A DNA stretch of 59,094 bases from Bacillota bacterium (GTDB lineage Bacteria > Bacillota > Bacilli > Alicyclobacillales > SLC66): assembly GCA_021821055.1 (NCBI GenBank), contig JAKACX010000008.1, forward strand, positions 1 to 59,094. Reading direction: 5' to 3'. Positions 44,057 to 53,307 of this stretch are shown one piece after another. Under the pieces are notes generated by a model, which was given only the letters and a program-made list of their open reading frames with translations, did no database searches and was not told the origin of the DNA. The position numbers and the translations under genes were made by a program. Each line of letters starts with the position of its first letter. Position 1 is the stretch's first letter.

Positions 44057-44707
44057 ATGCCGCTTCCCCGAGTCAACACCGCGGAGGTCCTGCGCATTCT
44101 TGAGGAACTTTATCCGGACGCGGAGTGCGCGCTGGTCCATCAGAACGCGTTTGAGTTGCTGATCGCGACGATTCTGTCGGCGCAGTGCACGGACCGACGG
44201 GTGAACATGATCACTCCGGGGCTGTTCGCCGAATTTCCCGACGCCGCGAGTATGGCGTGCGCGGATATCCTGCGCGTTGAACGGCTCATCGCGGAGTGTG
44301 GCCTATACAAGATGAAGAGCCGGAATATCGTCGGTGCGAGCCGCATCATCGTGGAACAGTGCGGCGGCTCGGTGCCCGGAACGATGGACGAGTTGCTGGC
44401 CCTGCCCGGCGTGGGCCGCAAGACCGCCAATGTCGTACTGTCCAATGCGTTTGGCGTGCCGGCGATCGCCGTCGACACGCACGTGCAGCGGGTCGCGAAC
44501 CGCATCGGGCTCGCGCAGAGTGAGGATGTAGCCGTGACCGAGCAGCAGTTGATGCGCCGGATACCGCGGGCGAAGTGGTCGAACGCGCATCACTGGTTGA
44601 TCTACCACGGAAGACAGGTGTGCACCGCCCGAACTCCCAAGTGTGGCGAGTGCGCACTGGCCCCGCTGTGCCGTTACTTCAAAAATGGTGTGGTGGTGAG
44701 GCAATGA
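44057..44707 (+). CDS. nth: Endonuclease III
   Basis: Nth excises oxidised pyrimidines and nicks the abasic site. The 216 residues show the HhH motif LPGVGRKTANVVLSNAFG with catalytic Lys, the catalytic Asp in AVDTHVQRVANRIG, and the [4Fe-4S] loop CTARTPKCGECALAPLC. ATG 44057 has GGAG 8 bases upstream; ATG 44006 would add 17 unconserved residues. The stop overlaps the rnhA start (ATGA, 44704-44707). It is a second HhH-GPD repair enzyme besides mutY in this window. Confidence 0.94.
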   Translation: MPLPRVNTAEVLRILEELYPDAECALVHQNAFELLIATILSAQCTDRRVNMITPGLFAEFPDAASMACADILRVERLIAECGLYKMKSRNIVGASRIIVEQCGGSVPGTMDELLALPGVGRKTANVVLSNAFGVPAIAVDTHVQRVANRIGLAQSEDVAVTEQQLMRRIPRAKWSNAHHWLIYHGRQVCTARTPKCGECALAPLCRYFKNGVVVRQ

Positions 44708-45180
44708 CGGAGCGGCCGGAACAGGATGGGCGCATGGAGGTCAGCGTCTATACGGACGGAGCGTGCAGCGGCAATCCGGGGCCGGGCGGCTGGGCCGCGA
44801 TTCTCGTGGTCGGAGAGCGGGAACGCGAACTGTCCGGACGCGAGCCGCAGACGACAAACCAACGGATGGAACTGATGGCGGCGGTCGCCGGGCTGCGCGC
44901 GCTCAAGCGGGCGTGCCGCGTCACGCTGTACAGCGACTCCGCCTATATGATCAACGGACTGAAGCAGCGTTGGTATGTGACATGGCGAAAAAACGGCTGG
45001 CTGAACAGCAACCGTGAGCCCGTGAAGAACCGCGACCTGTGGGAGGACCTCGTGGAATTGATCGAAGACAAGGGGCACGAGGTGACCTTTGGCAAAGTCA
45101 AGGGGCACAGTGGGCATGTGTACAACGAGCGCTGCGACGCGCTGGCGCGGGCAGCGATTCGCGCGGATTCGACAGGGTGA
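44704..45180 (+). CDS. rnhA: Ribonuclease HI
   Basis: RNase HI cuts the RNA strand of RNA-DNA hybrids. The 158 residues contain the four carboxylates in order: Asp in VYTDGACSGNPGPGGW, Glu in NQRMELMAAVAGL, Asp in TLYSDSAYMINGL, and Asp in NERCDALARAA, with the basic handle region GLKQRWYVTWRKNGW. Many Bacilli rely on RNase HII/HIII or a truncated HI, so a full HI is worth noting. ATG 44704 is coupled to nth, and queG follows 6 bp later. Confidence 0.94.
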   Translation: MTERPEQDGRMEVSVYTDGACSGNPGPGGWAAILVVGERERELSGREPQTTNQRMELMAAVAGLRALKRACRVTLYSDSAYMINGLKQRWYVTWRKNGWLNSNREPVKNRDLWEDLVELIEDKGHEVTFGKVKGHSGHVYNERCDALARAAIRADSTG

Positions 45181-45186
45181 GCGCAG

Positions 45187-46383
45187 ATGTCTGACGTCCG
45201 CGGTGAAATCAGCGTCGCGACCGTGGTGCAACTGGGCGTCGAACTGGGCTTCTCCGCCGTCGGCGTGACGACCGCGGAACCGTTTGCCGATCTGTTGCAG
45301 AAACTGCGCACGTACTACGCGGAGGGCAGGGCGTCCGGCTTCGAGCACCCCGTCCCGGAGGAGCGGATTGATCCGCAGACGGTCCTGCCGGGGGCGCGGA
45401 GCCTCATCGCCGTCGCATTGCCGTACGTCGACCGGGCGCTGCTCGGCGAGCGGCGGCCCTCCGGGCGGCGCGGCGTCGTGTCGCTGTACGCGCGCGGCGA
45501 GGACTACCACCGGACGCTGCGGCGGATGCTCACGGCGCTTGCGGCGCGCCTCGAGCAGGAGGTGGGACGCGCGGTCCTGTGGCGCGCGGGTGTGGACACC
45601 ACGCCGCTGGTGGACAGAGCGGTCGCGGAGCGCGCCGGCATCGGCTTTATCGGGAAGAACTGCTGTGTCATCACGCCGGAACACGGGTCGTGGGTGTTTC
45701 TCGGGACGCTGCTCACCGATGTGACCGTTGATGGGGCGCTCGACGAAACTGCGCCTGGCGGGACGGCGCTGCGCGAAACGGCGTCGGGCGAACCGGAACA
45801 ATCGGTCGCGGCGGATGGCTGCGGCGACTGCGACCTGTGCCTGCAGGCGTGCCCGACAGGTGCGCTGCGCGAGCCGTTCGTGCTGGACTCGTCGCTGTGT
45901 CTGTCGTTCGTGACGCAGATGAAGGGGCACATTTCGCGGGAATTGCGCGAACCGCTCGGTCGCCGCGTCTGGGGGTGCGACACGTGCCAGCGCGTCTGCC
46001 CCAAGAACGCGGTGAGCCTGACCGCCATCGACGATGCGGGGCGCCTGGACCCGGAACTCGGCCAGCCGGAGTTGCGCGCTGTGTTGGAGTTGTCCAATCG
46101 CGCGTTCACGCGCGCGTACGGCCACACGGCAGGCGCTTGGCGCGGCGCGCAGGTATGGCGGCGCAACGCGGTGATCGCGCTCGGCAACGCACGGGACCGC
46201 GAGGCAGTCCCGCAACTGATCGGACTGTTGGCCGACGCGCGTCCGGAGATTCGCGGCAGCGCTGCGTGGGCGCTGGAACGCATCGATCCGGAGCAGGCGT
46301 CGGCGGCGGTGCGCGCCGCCTGGGAGCGCGAGACGGACGGGGAGGCCCGGCGCGACATGGCGTGGGCGGCGGGCGGTCAGTAG
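45187..46383 (+). CDS. queG: Epoxyqueuosine reductase
   Basis: QueG performs the last step of queuosine synthesis in tRNA, reducing epoxyqueuosine with a corrinoid and two [4Fe-4S] clusters. The 398 residues show DRAVAERAGIGFIGKNCCVI, the first cluster motif CGDCDLCLQACPTGAL and the second WGCDTCQRVCPKN. The C-terminal HEAT-like repeats bind tRNA (VIALGNARDREAVPQLIGLL). A short low-complexity insert (GALDETAPGGTALRETASG) precedes the first cluster. It is cotranscribed with nth and rnhA. Confidence 0.93.
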   Translation: MSDVRGEISVATVVQLGVELGFSAVGVTTAEPFADLLQKLRTYYAEGRASGFEHPVPEERIDPQTVLPGARSLIAVALPYVDRALLGERRPSGRRGVVSLYARGEDYHRTLRRMLTALAARLEQEVGRAVLWRAGVDTTPLVDRAVAERAGIGFIGKNCCVITPEHGSWVFLGTLLTDVTVDGALDETAPGGTALRETASGEPEQSVAADGCGDCDLCLQACPTGALREPFVLDSSLCLSFVTQMKGHISRELREPLGRRVWGCDTCQRVCPKNAVSLTAIDDAGRLDPELGQPELRAVLELSNRAFTRAYGHTAGAWRGAQVWRRNAVIALGNARDREAVPQLIGLLADARPEIRGSAAWALERIDPEQASAAVRAAWERETDGEARRDMAWAAGGQ

Positions 46384-46441
46384 GACTCCGCGCAGGGCGG
46401 TCGCGAAGCGGAGCGGGCCTACGGAAGAGGAGTGTTGCACC

Positions 46442-49369
46442 GTGCAAGTCACATTTCTTGGCGGCACTGATATTGGCGCCACCTGTCTTTGGTTTCAAAC
46501 ACAGCTGGCGCAGTGGCTGGTTGACGCCGGCGCGCGCATGGACGAACAAGACCCGCTGCCGGACCTGGCCCTGCTGGAACGGGAGCAGGCCCGAATAGAG
46601 GCCATCTTTATCACGCACGCCCATCACGACCACATCGGCGCGCTGCCGACGGTTTCGCATCTGTACCCGGACGCTCCCGTGTTCATGACGGCGCCCACGG
46701 CGGACATCGCCCGGATCATGCTGCAGGATGCGTTGCGCTTGGGCGAGACTGACGGGAAGAGGGCGCTCTTCACGGAGGTGCAACTGGCCGCATTGTGGGA
46801 TCGCGTGCGCATCTTGCCGCAGGATCGCCCGATGCAGTGGAACGGCGTCTACGTTGCGACGTACACGGCCGGTCACATTCTCGGCGCGGTGTCCATCGGC
46901 TTTGCCACGGACGAAGGCCGCGTCCTCGTGACCGGTGATGTGTCGGTCACGCCGGGCCGATTGATCGGCGGCGCGTACATTGCCAAAGGGGACACCTACG
47001 ACGTGGTGATCACGGAGTCGACATACGGCGCGCGCCTGCATGATTCGCGGGCGGTGCAGGAACGCACGCTCGTCGAGCAGGTGGCCAAGGTGATCGAAGC
47101 CGGTGGATTCGTCTTGATTCCCGCGTTCGCCGTCGGGCGGGCGCAAGAAGTCTTGATGATTCTGCTGGACGCGATGGCGCACAATCGGTCGATTCCGGAA
47201 TTTCCGATCGTCGTGGATGGCCTGGTGCGCTCGATCTGTCCGGTGTACGAGTCCTATCCGCACCTGCTGCGTGGACCGGCGAAACGCAAATTGCATGAAA
47301 AAGGGCGCCTGTTTCCGCCAGACGACGTTCAGTTCATTCGTCGCGGTGAAGAGCGGCAACGGGTGTTGCAGGAGAAACCAGCCTGTATCATCAGTTCGTC
47401 CGGCATGTTAAACGGCGGTCCGTCCGTACAATATGCACAAGGGATCATGGGACACGAAGAAAACGCGGTCTTTTTATGCGGCTACCAGGATGAGGAGTCT
47501 CCGGGTCGGCAACTGCTGCGACTCACAGAGCAGCCGCCCGAAGAACGGCGCTGGATCCTGCCGGACCGGGTCGTGCCTGTAAAGGCGCGCGTCGAATTGT
47601 ACGGCTTGTCTGCGCACGCCGACCGCCGCGAGCTTGCGCAACTCGTCTTGCAGGTCCAACCGGAAGAAGTCTGGCTGGTGCACGGCGACGACGAGGCCAA
47701 ACGCGGCCTCGCGCGGGAACTTGTCTCCCGCACGGTCCAGGTCCCCCGCGTGGGCGACACCCTCCAGGTGGTCCACAAGGACAGGCGAAAGCGGGTTCTC
47801 GGCAACGTCCAGCCTGGACTGATCGCGCTGTGTGCAAGCGAGGACGCGTTGCTGCTCGGCGTGGTCCAAACGGTCGCCGGCGGGGCGATCACCCTGTTGC
47901 GCGAGGATCATACGGTGGCCCAGACTGTGAGCGACAGCCTCCTTGCGACGCTGGGGCGCGTTCCCGCCGGCGAGTCGCCCGACCGCTACCTGCAGGGCCT
48001 GTGGGATGCCGCACAAGCCTGCGTCAGCGAGAGCCGCCTGTACGGGAATCGACCGGCGGAGCGTCTGGCGTACCATCTGGCGCGACACCAGGGGGCAGTC
48101 GGAACGCGAAACGCCGCAGAACCCCACGTGATCGCGCAGATGCTCGAACCGTACGAATGCCGTAAGGTGGAGACCGATCAGGCGACAGGGCAGCATCGCG
48201 TGTTTGTGGCGTTTCCCTGGGCGGTGCCGCCCGATGTCCGGCAGCGCGTGCATGAACGCGCGTGGAACGGCTGGTCCTATCGCATCGAACCGTTTGTTCA
48301 TGCTCCGACGCTGCTTCGGCGGGTGCAGGAAGTCTTGCACCGGCAAGGCGTAGCGGCGACGGTGGGCAGTCCGCGCCTGTTCACCGACGAGCAGCGCATT
48401 GTCCTGCCGCTGTATGGAGAGATCCCGGACTCGGTCCGCACTTCGGTCGAGCGGGAATTGACCGCGATCGCGGGCGGCCAGGTGACATTACAGATCGGGG
48501 CCCCGGCGTCTGTCTCTTCCAAACGGGTCGGCCAGAACGAAGCGCGGGTCGAGCAGAACGAGGCGATGCGCACGGCAAAGTCGCTCTTGCCGGAATCCTT
48601 TCACGTATCGAAAGTGGGCCTGGATCCGGTGGCAGGCATTTTGCGGATCACCGTCTTCTTCCCGGACGTGGTGATCGGCACCCCAGAGGCGAAGGCGTGC
48701 GAAGACCAGATCGCCCGCGAAACCGGTTGGCGAGTCGAGTGGGCGACGACCACGAATCAAGCGCAGGTCTCCATCGCGGCCCAGGCCTGCGTTGAACAAG
48801 CGGGAGGAAGGGTACTGGCCCAGCCGTCCCTGCTCTTGGACCGGAAGGCGGCGGAAGTCAGAACGGACCTTGCAGGCTCGGTCTGGAATGGGGCGGCGGC
48901 CGCGTTTCGCGAGGAAACCGGATGGGAACTGCTCCGCCAGGCGACCCTCGAGAGCGGTGGGCGGGCCCGACAGGCGCAGCGTGGCGCGATGACGATGCAC
49001 GATGCGCTGACGTGGATCGAGCGCGAGGCGCAGCACAAGGGCATCACCCTCTATCGCAAGTCCTGGTACGGTGACCGCGTGGAGTTGGGATTTATCACTC
49101 CGGAATTGGGGCGAACCGAAGCGGTGTGGCTGGCGGAATGCACGGAACGGGTCGGCGTGCCGGTGCAGGCGGCGCAAAGCGTGAACCAGCAAGCCCTCAT
49201 ATCGCTCGTCGGCTCCTTGCTGCGCGGGGCGGACATCCCGCTGGTCGGGCAACCCAGTGTGTTTCTGGCCGACAAGACCGTGGCGGTGCGCATCGCCGGA
49301 GCAATCCCAGAGACGGTGCAGGGTGCCTTTCGTGCGCAGACTGGCGGATGGACGCTGCGGGTCCGGTAG
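46442..49369 (+). CDS. Giant beta-CASP metallo-beta-lactamase-fold hydrolase with repeated C-terminal modules
   Basis: The 975-residue protein has residues 1-460 as a complete RNA-processing MBL/beta-CASP nuclease: metal motif THAHHDHIGALP, LVTGDVSVTPG, and CASP motifs AFAVGRAQEVLMIL, SSSGMLNGGP and LSAHADRRELAQLV. Residues 460-975 are not part of the usual enzyme. They contain three similar modules beginning near 640 (VGSPRLFTDEQRIVLPLYG), 790 (LAQPSLLLDRKAAEVRTDLA) and 933 (VGQPSVFLADKTVAVRIAGA), perhaps KH-like RNA-binding folds. GTG 46442 has GAGGAG upstream. It probably cuts or trims RNA; the tail may choose the substrate. Confidence 0.85.
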   Translation: MQVTFLGGTDIGATCLWFQTQLAQWLVDAGARMDEQDPLPDLALLEREQARIEAIFITHAHHDHIGALPTVSHLYPDAPVFMTAPTADIARIMLQDALRLGETDGKRALFTEVQLAALWDRVRILPQDRPMQWNGVYVATYTAGHILGAVSIGFATDEGRVLVTGDVSVTPGRLIGGAYIAKGDTYDVVITESTYGARLHDSRAVQERTLVEQVAKVIEAGGFVLIPAFAVGRAQEVLMILLDAMAHNRSIPEFPIVVDGLVRSICPVYESYPHLLRGPAKRKLHEKGRLFPPDDVQFIRRGEERQRVLQEKPACIISSSGMLNGGPSVQYAQGIMGHEENAVFLCGYQDEESPGRQLLRLTEQPPEERRWILPDRVVPVKARVELYGLSAHADRRELAQLVLQVQPEEVWLVHGDDEAKRGLARELVSRTVQVPRVGDTLQVVHKDRRKRVLGNVQPGLIALCASEDALLLGVVQTVAGGAITLLREDHTVAQTVSDSLLATLGRVPAGESPDRYLQGLWDAAQACVSESRLYGNRPAERLAYHLARHQGAVGTRNAAEPHVIAQMLEPYECRKVETDQATGQHRVFVAFPWAVPPDVRQRVHERAWNGWSYRIEPFVHAPTLLRRVQEVLHRQGVAATVGSPRLFTDEQRIVLPLYGEIPDSVRTSVERELTAIAGGQVTLQIGAPASVSSKRVGQNEARVEQNEAMRTAKSLLPESFHVSKVGLDPVAGILRITVFFPDVVIGTPEAKACEDQIARETGWRVEWATTTNQAQVSIAAQACVEQAGGRVLAQPSLLLDRKAAEVRTDLAGSVWNGAAAAFREETGWELLRQATLESGGRARQAQRGAMTMHDALTWIEREAQHKGITLYRKSWYGDRVELGFITPELGRTEAVWLAECTERVGVPVQAAQSVNQQALISLVGSLLRGADIPLVGQPSVFLADKTVAVRIAGAIPETVQGAFRAQTGGWTLRVR

Positions 49370-49468
49370 TTTATGCAGGAGCATCAAGGTAGAGAGGTCG
49401 CTGCCGGACCGGATACTGCGGGTCCGGCAGGTTTTGCATCATCAATGTGCAGTGGTCGCTGCCGGACC
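49355..49468 (+). repeat. Imperfect tandem repeat with alternating hairpin arms
   Basis: Two direct copies (49355-49410, 56 bp; 49416-49468, 53 bp) both begin CTGCGGGTCCGG and end GGTCGCTGCCGGACC. The first begins in the last codons of the beta-CASP gene. Each copy has a GGTCCGG arm and a CCGGACC arm, so several pairings compete. Confidence 0.7.
49401..49436 (+). terminator. Rho-independent terminator after the beta-CASP gene
   Basis: CTGCCGGACC (49401-49410) pairs perfectly with GGTCCGGCAG (49421-49430) around a 10-nt loop and is followed by GTTTT. The T-run is short. It precedes the small membrane gene at 49494. Confidence 0.65.
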
Positions 49469-49493
49469 CTGCCCACGGACTGGACGGTGGAGT

Positions 49494-49736
49494 ATGCCCT
49501 TCAAAAAGAGACTGCGAACCTTCGGGATTTTTCTCGTCAATGCCGCGATCGGCATCATGATTGAGCGGGCGCTGAGTTTCAACGTTCTGATGGGCGTATC
49601 CCTTGTCGTCGTGTTGTTTGTAGCCTTTCTTGCCTATCTTTTATGGGGTATGCCGCTTCGTCTTCGCAGGGTCGATTGGGCGGAACGACAGCCAAAGCCT
49701 ACGACCCAGATCGAGATGAGAGCGGACGAGAAATGA
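49494..49736 (+). CDS. Small two-helix membrane protein, unknown
   Basis: The 80-residue protein starts with a basic MPFKKRLRTFG, then has two hydrophobic segments (FLVNAAIGIMIERALSF and VLMGVSLVVVLFVAFLAYLL) and an acidic/basic tail. No family is recognised. ATG 49494 has GGACGG 6 bases upstream. It lies 58 bp after the terminator of the beta-CASP gene, so read-through could control it. Confidence 0.6.
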   Translation: MPFKKRLRTFGIFLVNAAIGIMIERALSFNVLMGVSLVVVLFVAFLAYLLWGMPLRLRRVDWAERQPKPTTQIEMRADEK

Positions 49737-49788
49737 GGATTTTTTATCCATGCAGCGATATTTTGGAGAACGCGAGTGAGTTCATTCA

Positions 49789-50151
49789 ATGGTGTACTCA
49801 GCAGATCAAGTAAACGACCTCGTCAAAGAATATGTGCGCATCACTGCAGAGACTGTGCCAGGAATGGAAGAAGTCTGGCTATTCGGCTCTTATGCAGAGC
49901 AACGGGCAAACGATGAGAGCGATATTGATTTGGCGATTGTCTCGCCGCTGTTTGGGACGGACTACCCTAAGGCTTTGAGCCTCGCGTGTCGAGCGCTGTG
50001 GGAATTAGTGGAGGCGCCGAGGATCCATGTTCACGGGTTTACAAGGCAGGACTTTCAGGCGGATATGTTAGCAGGGGAGGTGAGGCGATCAGGCCGCAAA
50101 GTGTTTGACGATTACGGGTTTTTGTCACCCGATGCGTCTGTTTTTGAATAG
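49789..50151 (+). CDS. MNT-type nucleotidyltransferase domain protein
   Basis: The 120-residue minimal nucleotidyltransferase has the signature LFGSYAEQRANDESDIDLAI (GS...D-x-D). Such MNT proteins are usually antitoxins that AMPylate a HEPN RNase toxin, but no HEPN gene lies on either side. A truncated subtilase gene follows directly. The ribosome-binding site is weak. Lower GC than the neighbouring genes hints at transfer. It may be a solitary remnant of a defence or toxin-antitoxin locus. Confidence 0.82.
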   Translation: MVYSADQVNDLVKEYVRITAETVPGMEEVWLFGSYAEQRANDESDIDLAIVSPLFGTDYPKALSLACRALWELVEAPRIHVHGFTRQDFQADMLAGEVRRSGRKVFDDYGFLSPDASVFE

Positions 50152-50241
50152 AGGAGGGAGTCTTGTGGATTATGTTCCTCGCGGGCGACCTTTTCAAGTA
50201 TCTCGCGGTGGATATCTGCGGCGGATTGGACTTTGTGGTGA

Positions 50242-51380
50242 CAACCATCAGCGTGTTTATGCAGAAGATGTGGGGCTCTTCGAGATGTTCCGGACGACAG
50301 TCCAGCCGTTGTGGTCCTGGATAGCGGCGTCGCGACAGGCCATCCACTCTTGGCAAAGGCCATTGGGGACGCGCAGAGCTTTCTGGCTGGTGGTCGCGGC
50401 GCCGCCGATGAACATGGACATGGCACGATGGTTGCGGGCATCGCGCTATACGGGGACGTGGAGGCGTGTTTGCGGGCATCGCGCTTCATTCCTCAACTGC
50501 GACTGTTCAGTGGCAGGATCACCGATGAGAATAGCAAGGGCCAGACGGCGTTTGTAGAAAATGCTGTGGTCGAGGCAGTCTCCTATTTTTCCGGCCACTA
50601 TGGTTGCAAGATTTTCAATCTTTCATTTGGCGATGAAGCCAAACCGTATCACGGTGGACACGTGAGGGGATTGGCCGCGGTCCTCGACTCGCTGGCGCAG
50701 GAGTATGGTGTGCTGTTTATTGTGTCGGCCGGCAATTTTCATGGGACGGACGAGTTTCCGATGCACTGGTTGCATGAGTATCCCGATTACCTTTTTGACG
50801 GTGCCTGCCGTATCCTGGACCCTGCCCCGGCCTTGAATGCGTTGACGGTGGGGAGTGTTGCGTGCCATGACGTGTCAAGGCTTGCAGGCCGATTTCCGAA
50901 CGATGTCGAATATCAGCCGATTGCACGACGCGATCAGCCAGACGCCGCACGCTCACTGTTGCCTTGGCGCATACGCCGATCGTCAGGCGAACCCGCGTTG
51001 GGTACAAAGGCAGCGCCATGTCCTTCAAGGTCGTCAGGGAACCGTCCCTGGACCAAGTCGCCAGAGTTTTTACCCATGCGACAAAGGGCGCTGCTGAACC
51101 CATGATGAACGAGTACGCTGGATTCTCTCCCGGCGCGGAATTGCGCTCGAAAGGCACCGTACAGGCCGGGACCAAGGTATTCACCCAGGTGGATGCACGG
51201 TGGGGGAAGAACAGGTTGTTTGTCGTCGTTACGAGGCATGTCGAGCCGTGGGCGGCAACACTGTTTGCCGATGAGTCCTATTCGCTCGTGGTCGTGCTGC
51301 GCAATCAATCCCGGAACGCGGTGCGGTTTTACACCCAGGTTCAGCAGCAACTGCAGGCCCGCACGCGTTTGCGCATGTAG
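50242..51380 (+). pseudogene. Broken S8 (subtilisin-like) peptidase
   Basis: One frame (to about 50940) encodes a subtilase core: PAVVVLDSGVATGHPLL with the active Asp, DEHGHGTMVAGIALYG with the active His, NLSFGDEAKPYHGG, and ALTVGSVACHD...PIARRDQP. It then loses sense. The family's C-terminal end appears in another frame from about 50945 to 51380 (LTVALAHTPIVRRTRVGYKG ... YTQVQQQLQARTRLRM). The part that should carry the catalytic Ser (GTSxA) is missing, and the N-terminus is cut by a TGA at 50239 and the MNT gene. An internal deletion plus frame change is the simplest reading. It cannot be an active protease. Confidence 0.75.
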
Positions 51381-51603
51381 TGTCATGGTCCATCCTCCGT
51401 CGGCGGCGCCGACGGACGGCAGGCGCGCCAGCCAGATGGGACGCAGCAACTCGGCACGGCCCAAGAGCTCATCGCCAGGACCTCCCGCGAAGGCGCGCGC
51501 CGCCGAAGACTCGCGCCGACGGGCGCGCGCCGCTTCACCCCGTGCGCCGTGTGCGCTGTTCAGGCGTTTCGCGCGCGCCTTAATGCGCAATCCTCCGACC
51601 GCG

Positions 51604-53307
51604 TCACACGTCGTCTCGGGCGCGCCGCGTCACGTATGCCGCGAAGTTGCCGAGAAACGCCGTCCGCGCGGGTTCCTCCCCGAGGGTCCGCTGCAGCAGC
51701 GCGAGTTCCTGCTCCGCTGTCCCGGCGCCCGCAGCGTCTGGATGGTAGTGTCCGCGCACCAGCCGCCAGAAGCGGTGCGGGTACGTGAGCAGGGCTTCAA
51801 GCAGCAGGTATTCGCCGTGCGACAACGGGCGCACGCGATTGTACGCGAGCAGCGGCGCCAGCGCGAGTTCGTTCTCCCATGTCCCGTGCGCCTGCATGAC
51901 GCGCCGGATCAGATGGGCCAGGTCAAGGGTGCGCGGCCCGTAGGTCATGAGATCGAAGTCGATCAGTTGGACAAATCCGGTCGGGTGCGTGATGAGATTG
52001 CGCCGCGTCACGTCCAGATGGCAAAGACCCGGGCGCAATTCACTCTCCTGCAGGTGGTTGCGCACCTGCGGCTGCTCCATCAGAGCGAGCGCCGTTTCGC
52101 CAGCCGCCAGCGCCGCGGGCGCCTGTGCGGCGGTGAGCGCGTCAAATTCGTCGAGTCCCGGGCGCTGCGACAACTGTTCGGCCACCAGAGCCAGTTCACG
52201 CTGGCGTTCGGCGAGCAGATGCGCGACGCCAAAGACATCCGGCGGTGCGGACGCCGCGAGGGACGAGAATCCCAGAGACGTGTCGTGGAAGCGCGCGAGC
52301 GACCTGGCGATCGCGCCGATTTCGCGCGTCGTGCGAAAACTGGCGCGGCGGCCCGGCATCCACTCGCTGGCGTAGTAGAGGACGCCGTCGATCCGGACGA
52401 ACGGGTCGCCCGTACGCGTGCGCAGGATGCGTGCGGCGTGCGGAAATCCTCCGCGATGGACGGCGTCGATTGCGTCCGCCATGAAGTGGACGCGGCTTGT
52501 GCTGACCCGGGTTGCCTTGACTGCGTAGGCGCGGCCGGCATCTGTGACGATTCGCCATACGCCGTCAACCGCCTGGACACTGTCAATCGCATGCCCGAAT
52601 TCGCTGCCAAGCCGCTGGGCCGACGGTCTGTCGGCCGCATCGAGCGACAGGCGGCGGCGTGTCGGTCCCGCGTCCTTTTTTCCTGCCTGCGGCGCGCTGG
52701 CGCGGGGCCCTCCGCCTGCGGCGCCAGCGCCCGTCCCTGTGGCGCCCGCTGAACCCGCTGAACCCGCTGGACCCGCCGAACCTGCCCATGAGCCCGTTGA
52801 GCCCGCGCCACTTGCCGCGCCTGTGTCCACCGCGCCAACCGAACCCGCGGCGCCGACCTTGGCGCCAGCTGAACCGTCCGCGCCACTTGGGCCCGCCTTG
52901 GCGCCCGGGTCCGGCGTCGCCCGGCGCCGGCGCGTGCCGCGGGGCTTGCCAGCGGCGCGGCGAGCCCGCGCCTTTTGTCGCCAGACCCGCGGGCGGGGTT
53001 TGACCGCGGGGGCGCCGGTCCGGCGCGGCACAAAGTAGCGCTGCGCGGCGCGCGCGGCCTGTTCGGCCGTGCTCCCGGGCAGCTTCGGCCCGTCCGGCTC
53101 ATCCGTCGGGCTTTCACGGTCAAACAGGTCGCGCACGGACTGGACCATGGGGCCCAAACCGGCGCGCGCGGAGTTGTGCGTCTGGCCGTGCGTGTCCCGA
53201 TGGTCGCCGCCTGTGTTCAGGCGGTCGCGCTTGTTCAGTATGGCGGGCGTTCTCGTCAGTTCCGTCCAGATGTACTTGAGGATTTCCGGCAGGCGGTCGG
53301 CGTTCAT
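51604..53307 (-). CDS. CotS-like spore coat kinase-fold protein with low-complexity linker
   Basis: The 567-residue protein has three parts. Residues 1-110 form a charged N-terminal part. Residues 110-220 are low-complexity and Gly/Ala/Ser/Pro-rich (for example GSWAGSAGPAGSAGSAG). From about 240 comes an aminoglycoside-phosphotransferase-fold domain of the CotS/YutH type: HFMADAIDAVHRGGFPHAAR, LRPGLCHLDVTRRNLITH (catalytic loop HxDxxxxN) and VQLIDFDLMTYGPRTLDLAH (DFD for metal). CotS proteins sit in the spore coat. ATG 53307 has AGGAGGTGA upstream. Kinase activity is plausible but unproven in the family. Confidence 0.82.
   Translation of the reverse strand: MNADRLPEILKYIWTELTRTPAILNKRDRLNTGGDHRDTHGQTHNSARAGLGPMVQSVRDLFDRESPTDEPDGPKLPGSTAEQAARAAQRYFVPRRTGAPAVKPRPRVWRQKARARRAAGKPRGTRRRRATPDPGAKAGPSGADGSAGAKVGAAGSVGAVDTGAASGAGSTGSWAGSAGPAGSAGSAGATGTGAGAAGGGPRASAPQAGKKDAGPTRRRLSLDAADRPSAQRLGSEFGHAIDSVQAVDGVWRIVTDAGRAYAVKATRVSTSRVHFMADAIDAVHRGGFPHAARILRTRTGDPFVRIDGVLYYASEWMPGRRASFRTTREIGAIARSLARFHDTSLGFSSLAASAPPDVFGVAHLLAERQRELALVAEQLSQRPGLDEFDALTAAQAPAALAAGETALALMEQPQVRNHLQESELRPGLCHLDVTRRNLITHPTGFVQLIDFDLMTYGPRTLDLAHLIRRVMQAHGTWENELALAPLLAYNRVRPLSHGEYLLLEALLTYPHRFWRLVRGHYHPDAAGAGTAEQELALLQRTLGEEPARTAFLGNFAAYVTRRARDDV

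Noticed and set aside
44674-46482. A 602-codon minus-strand frame opposite rnhA and queG
   Set aside because: Low-complexity Arg/Pro composition and no start signal; the plus-strand genes have catalytic motifs.
52700-52960. Short GC-rich repeats in the CotS-like gene as a CRISPR or satellite
   Set aside because: They are codon repeats of a Gly/Ala/Ser/Pro linker inside an open frame, without regular spacers.
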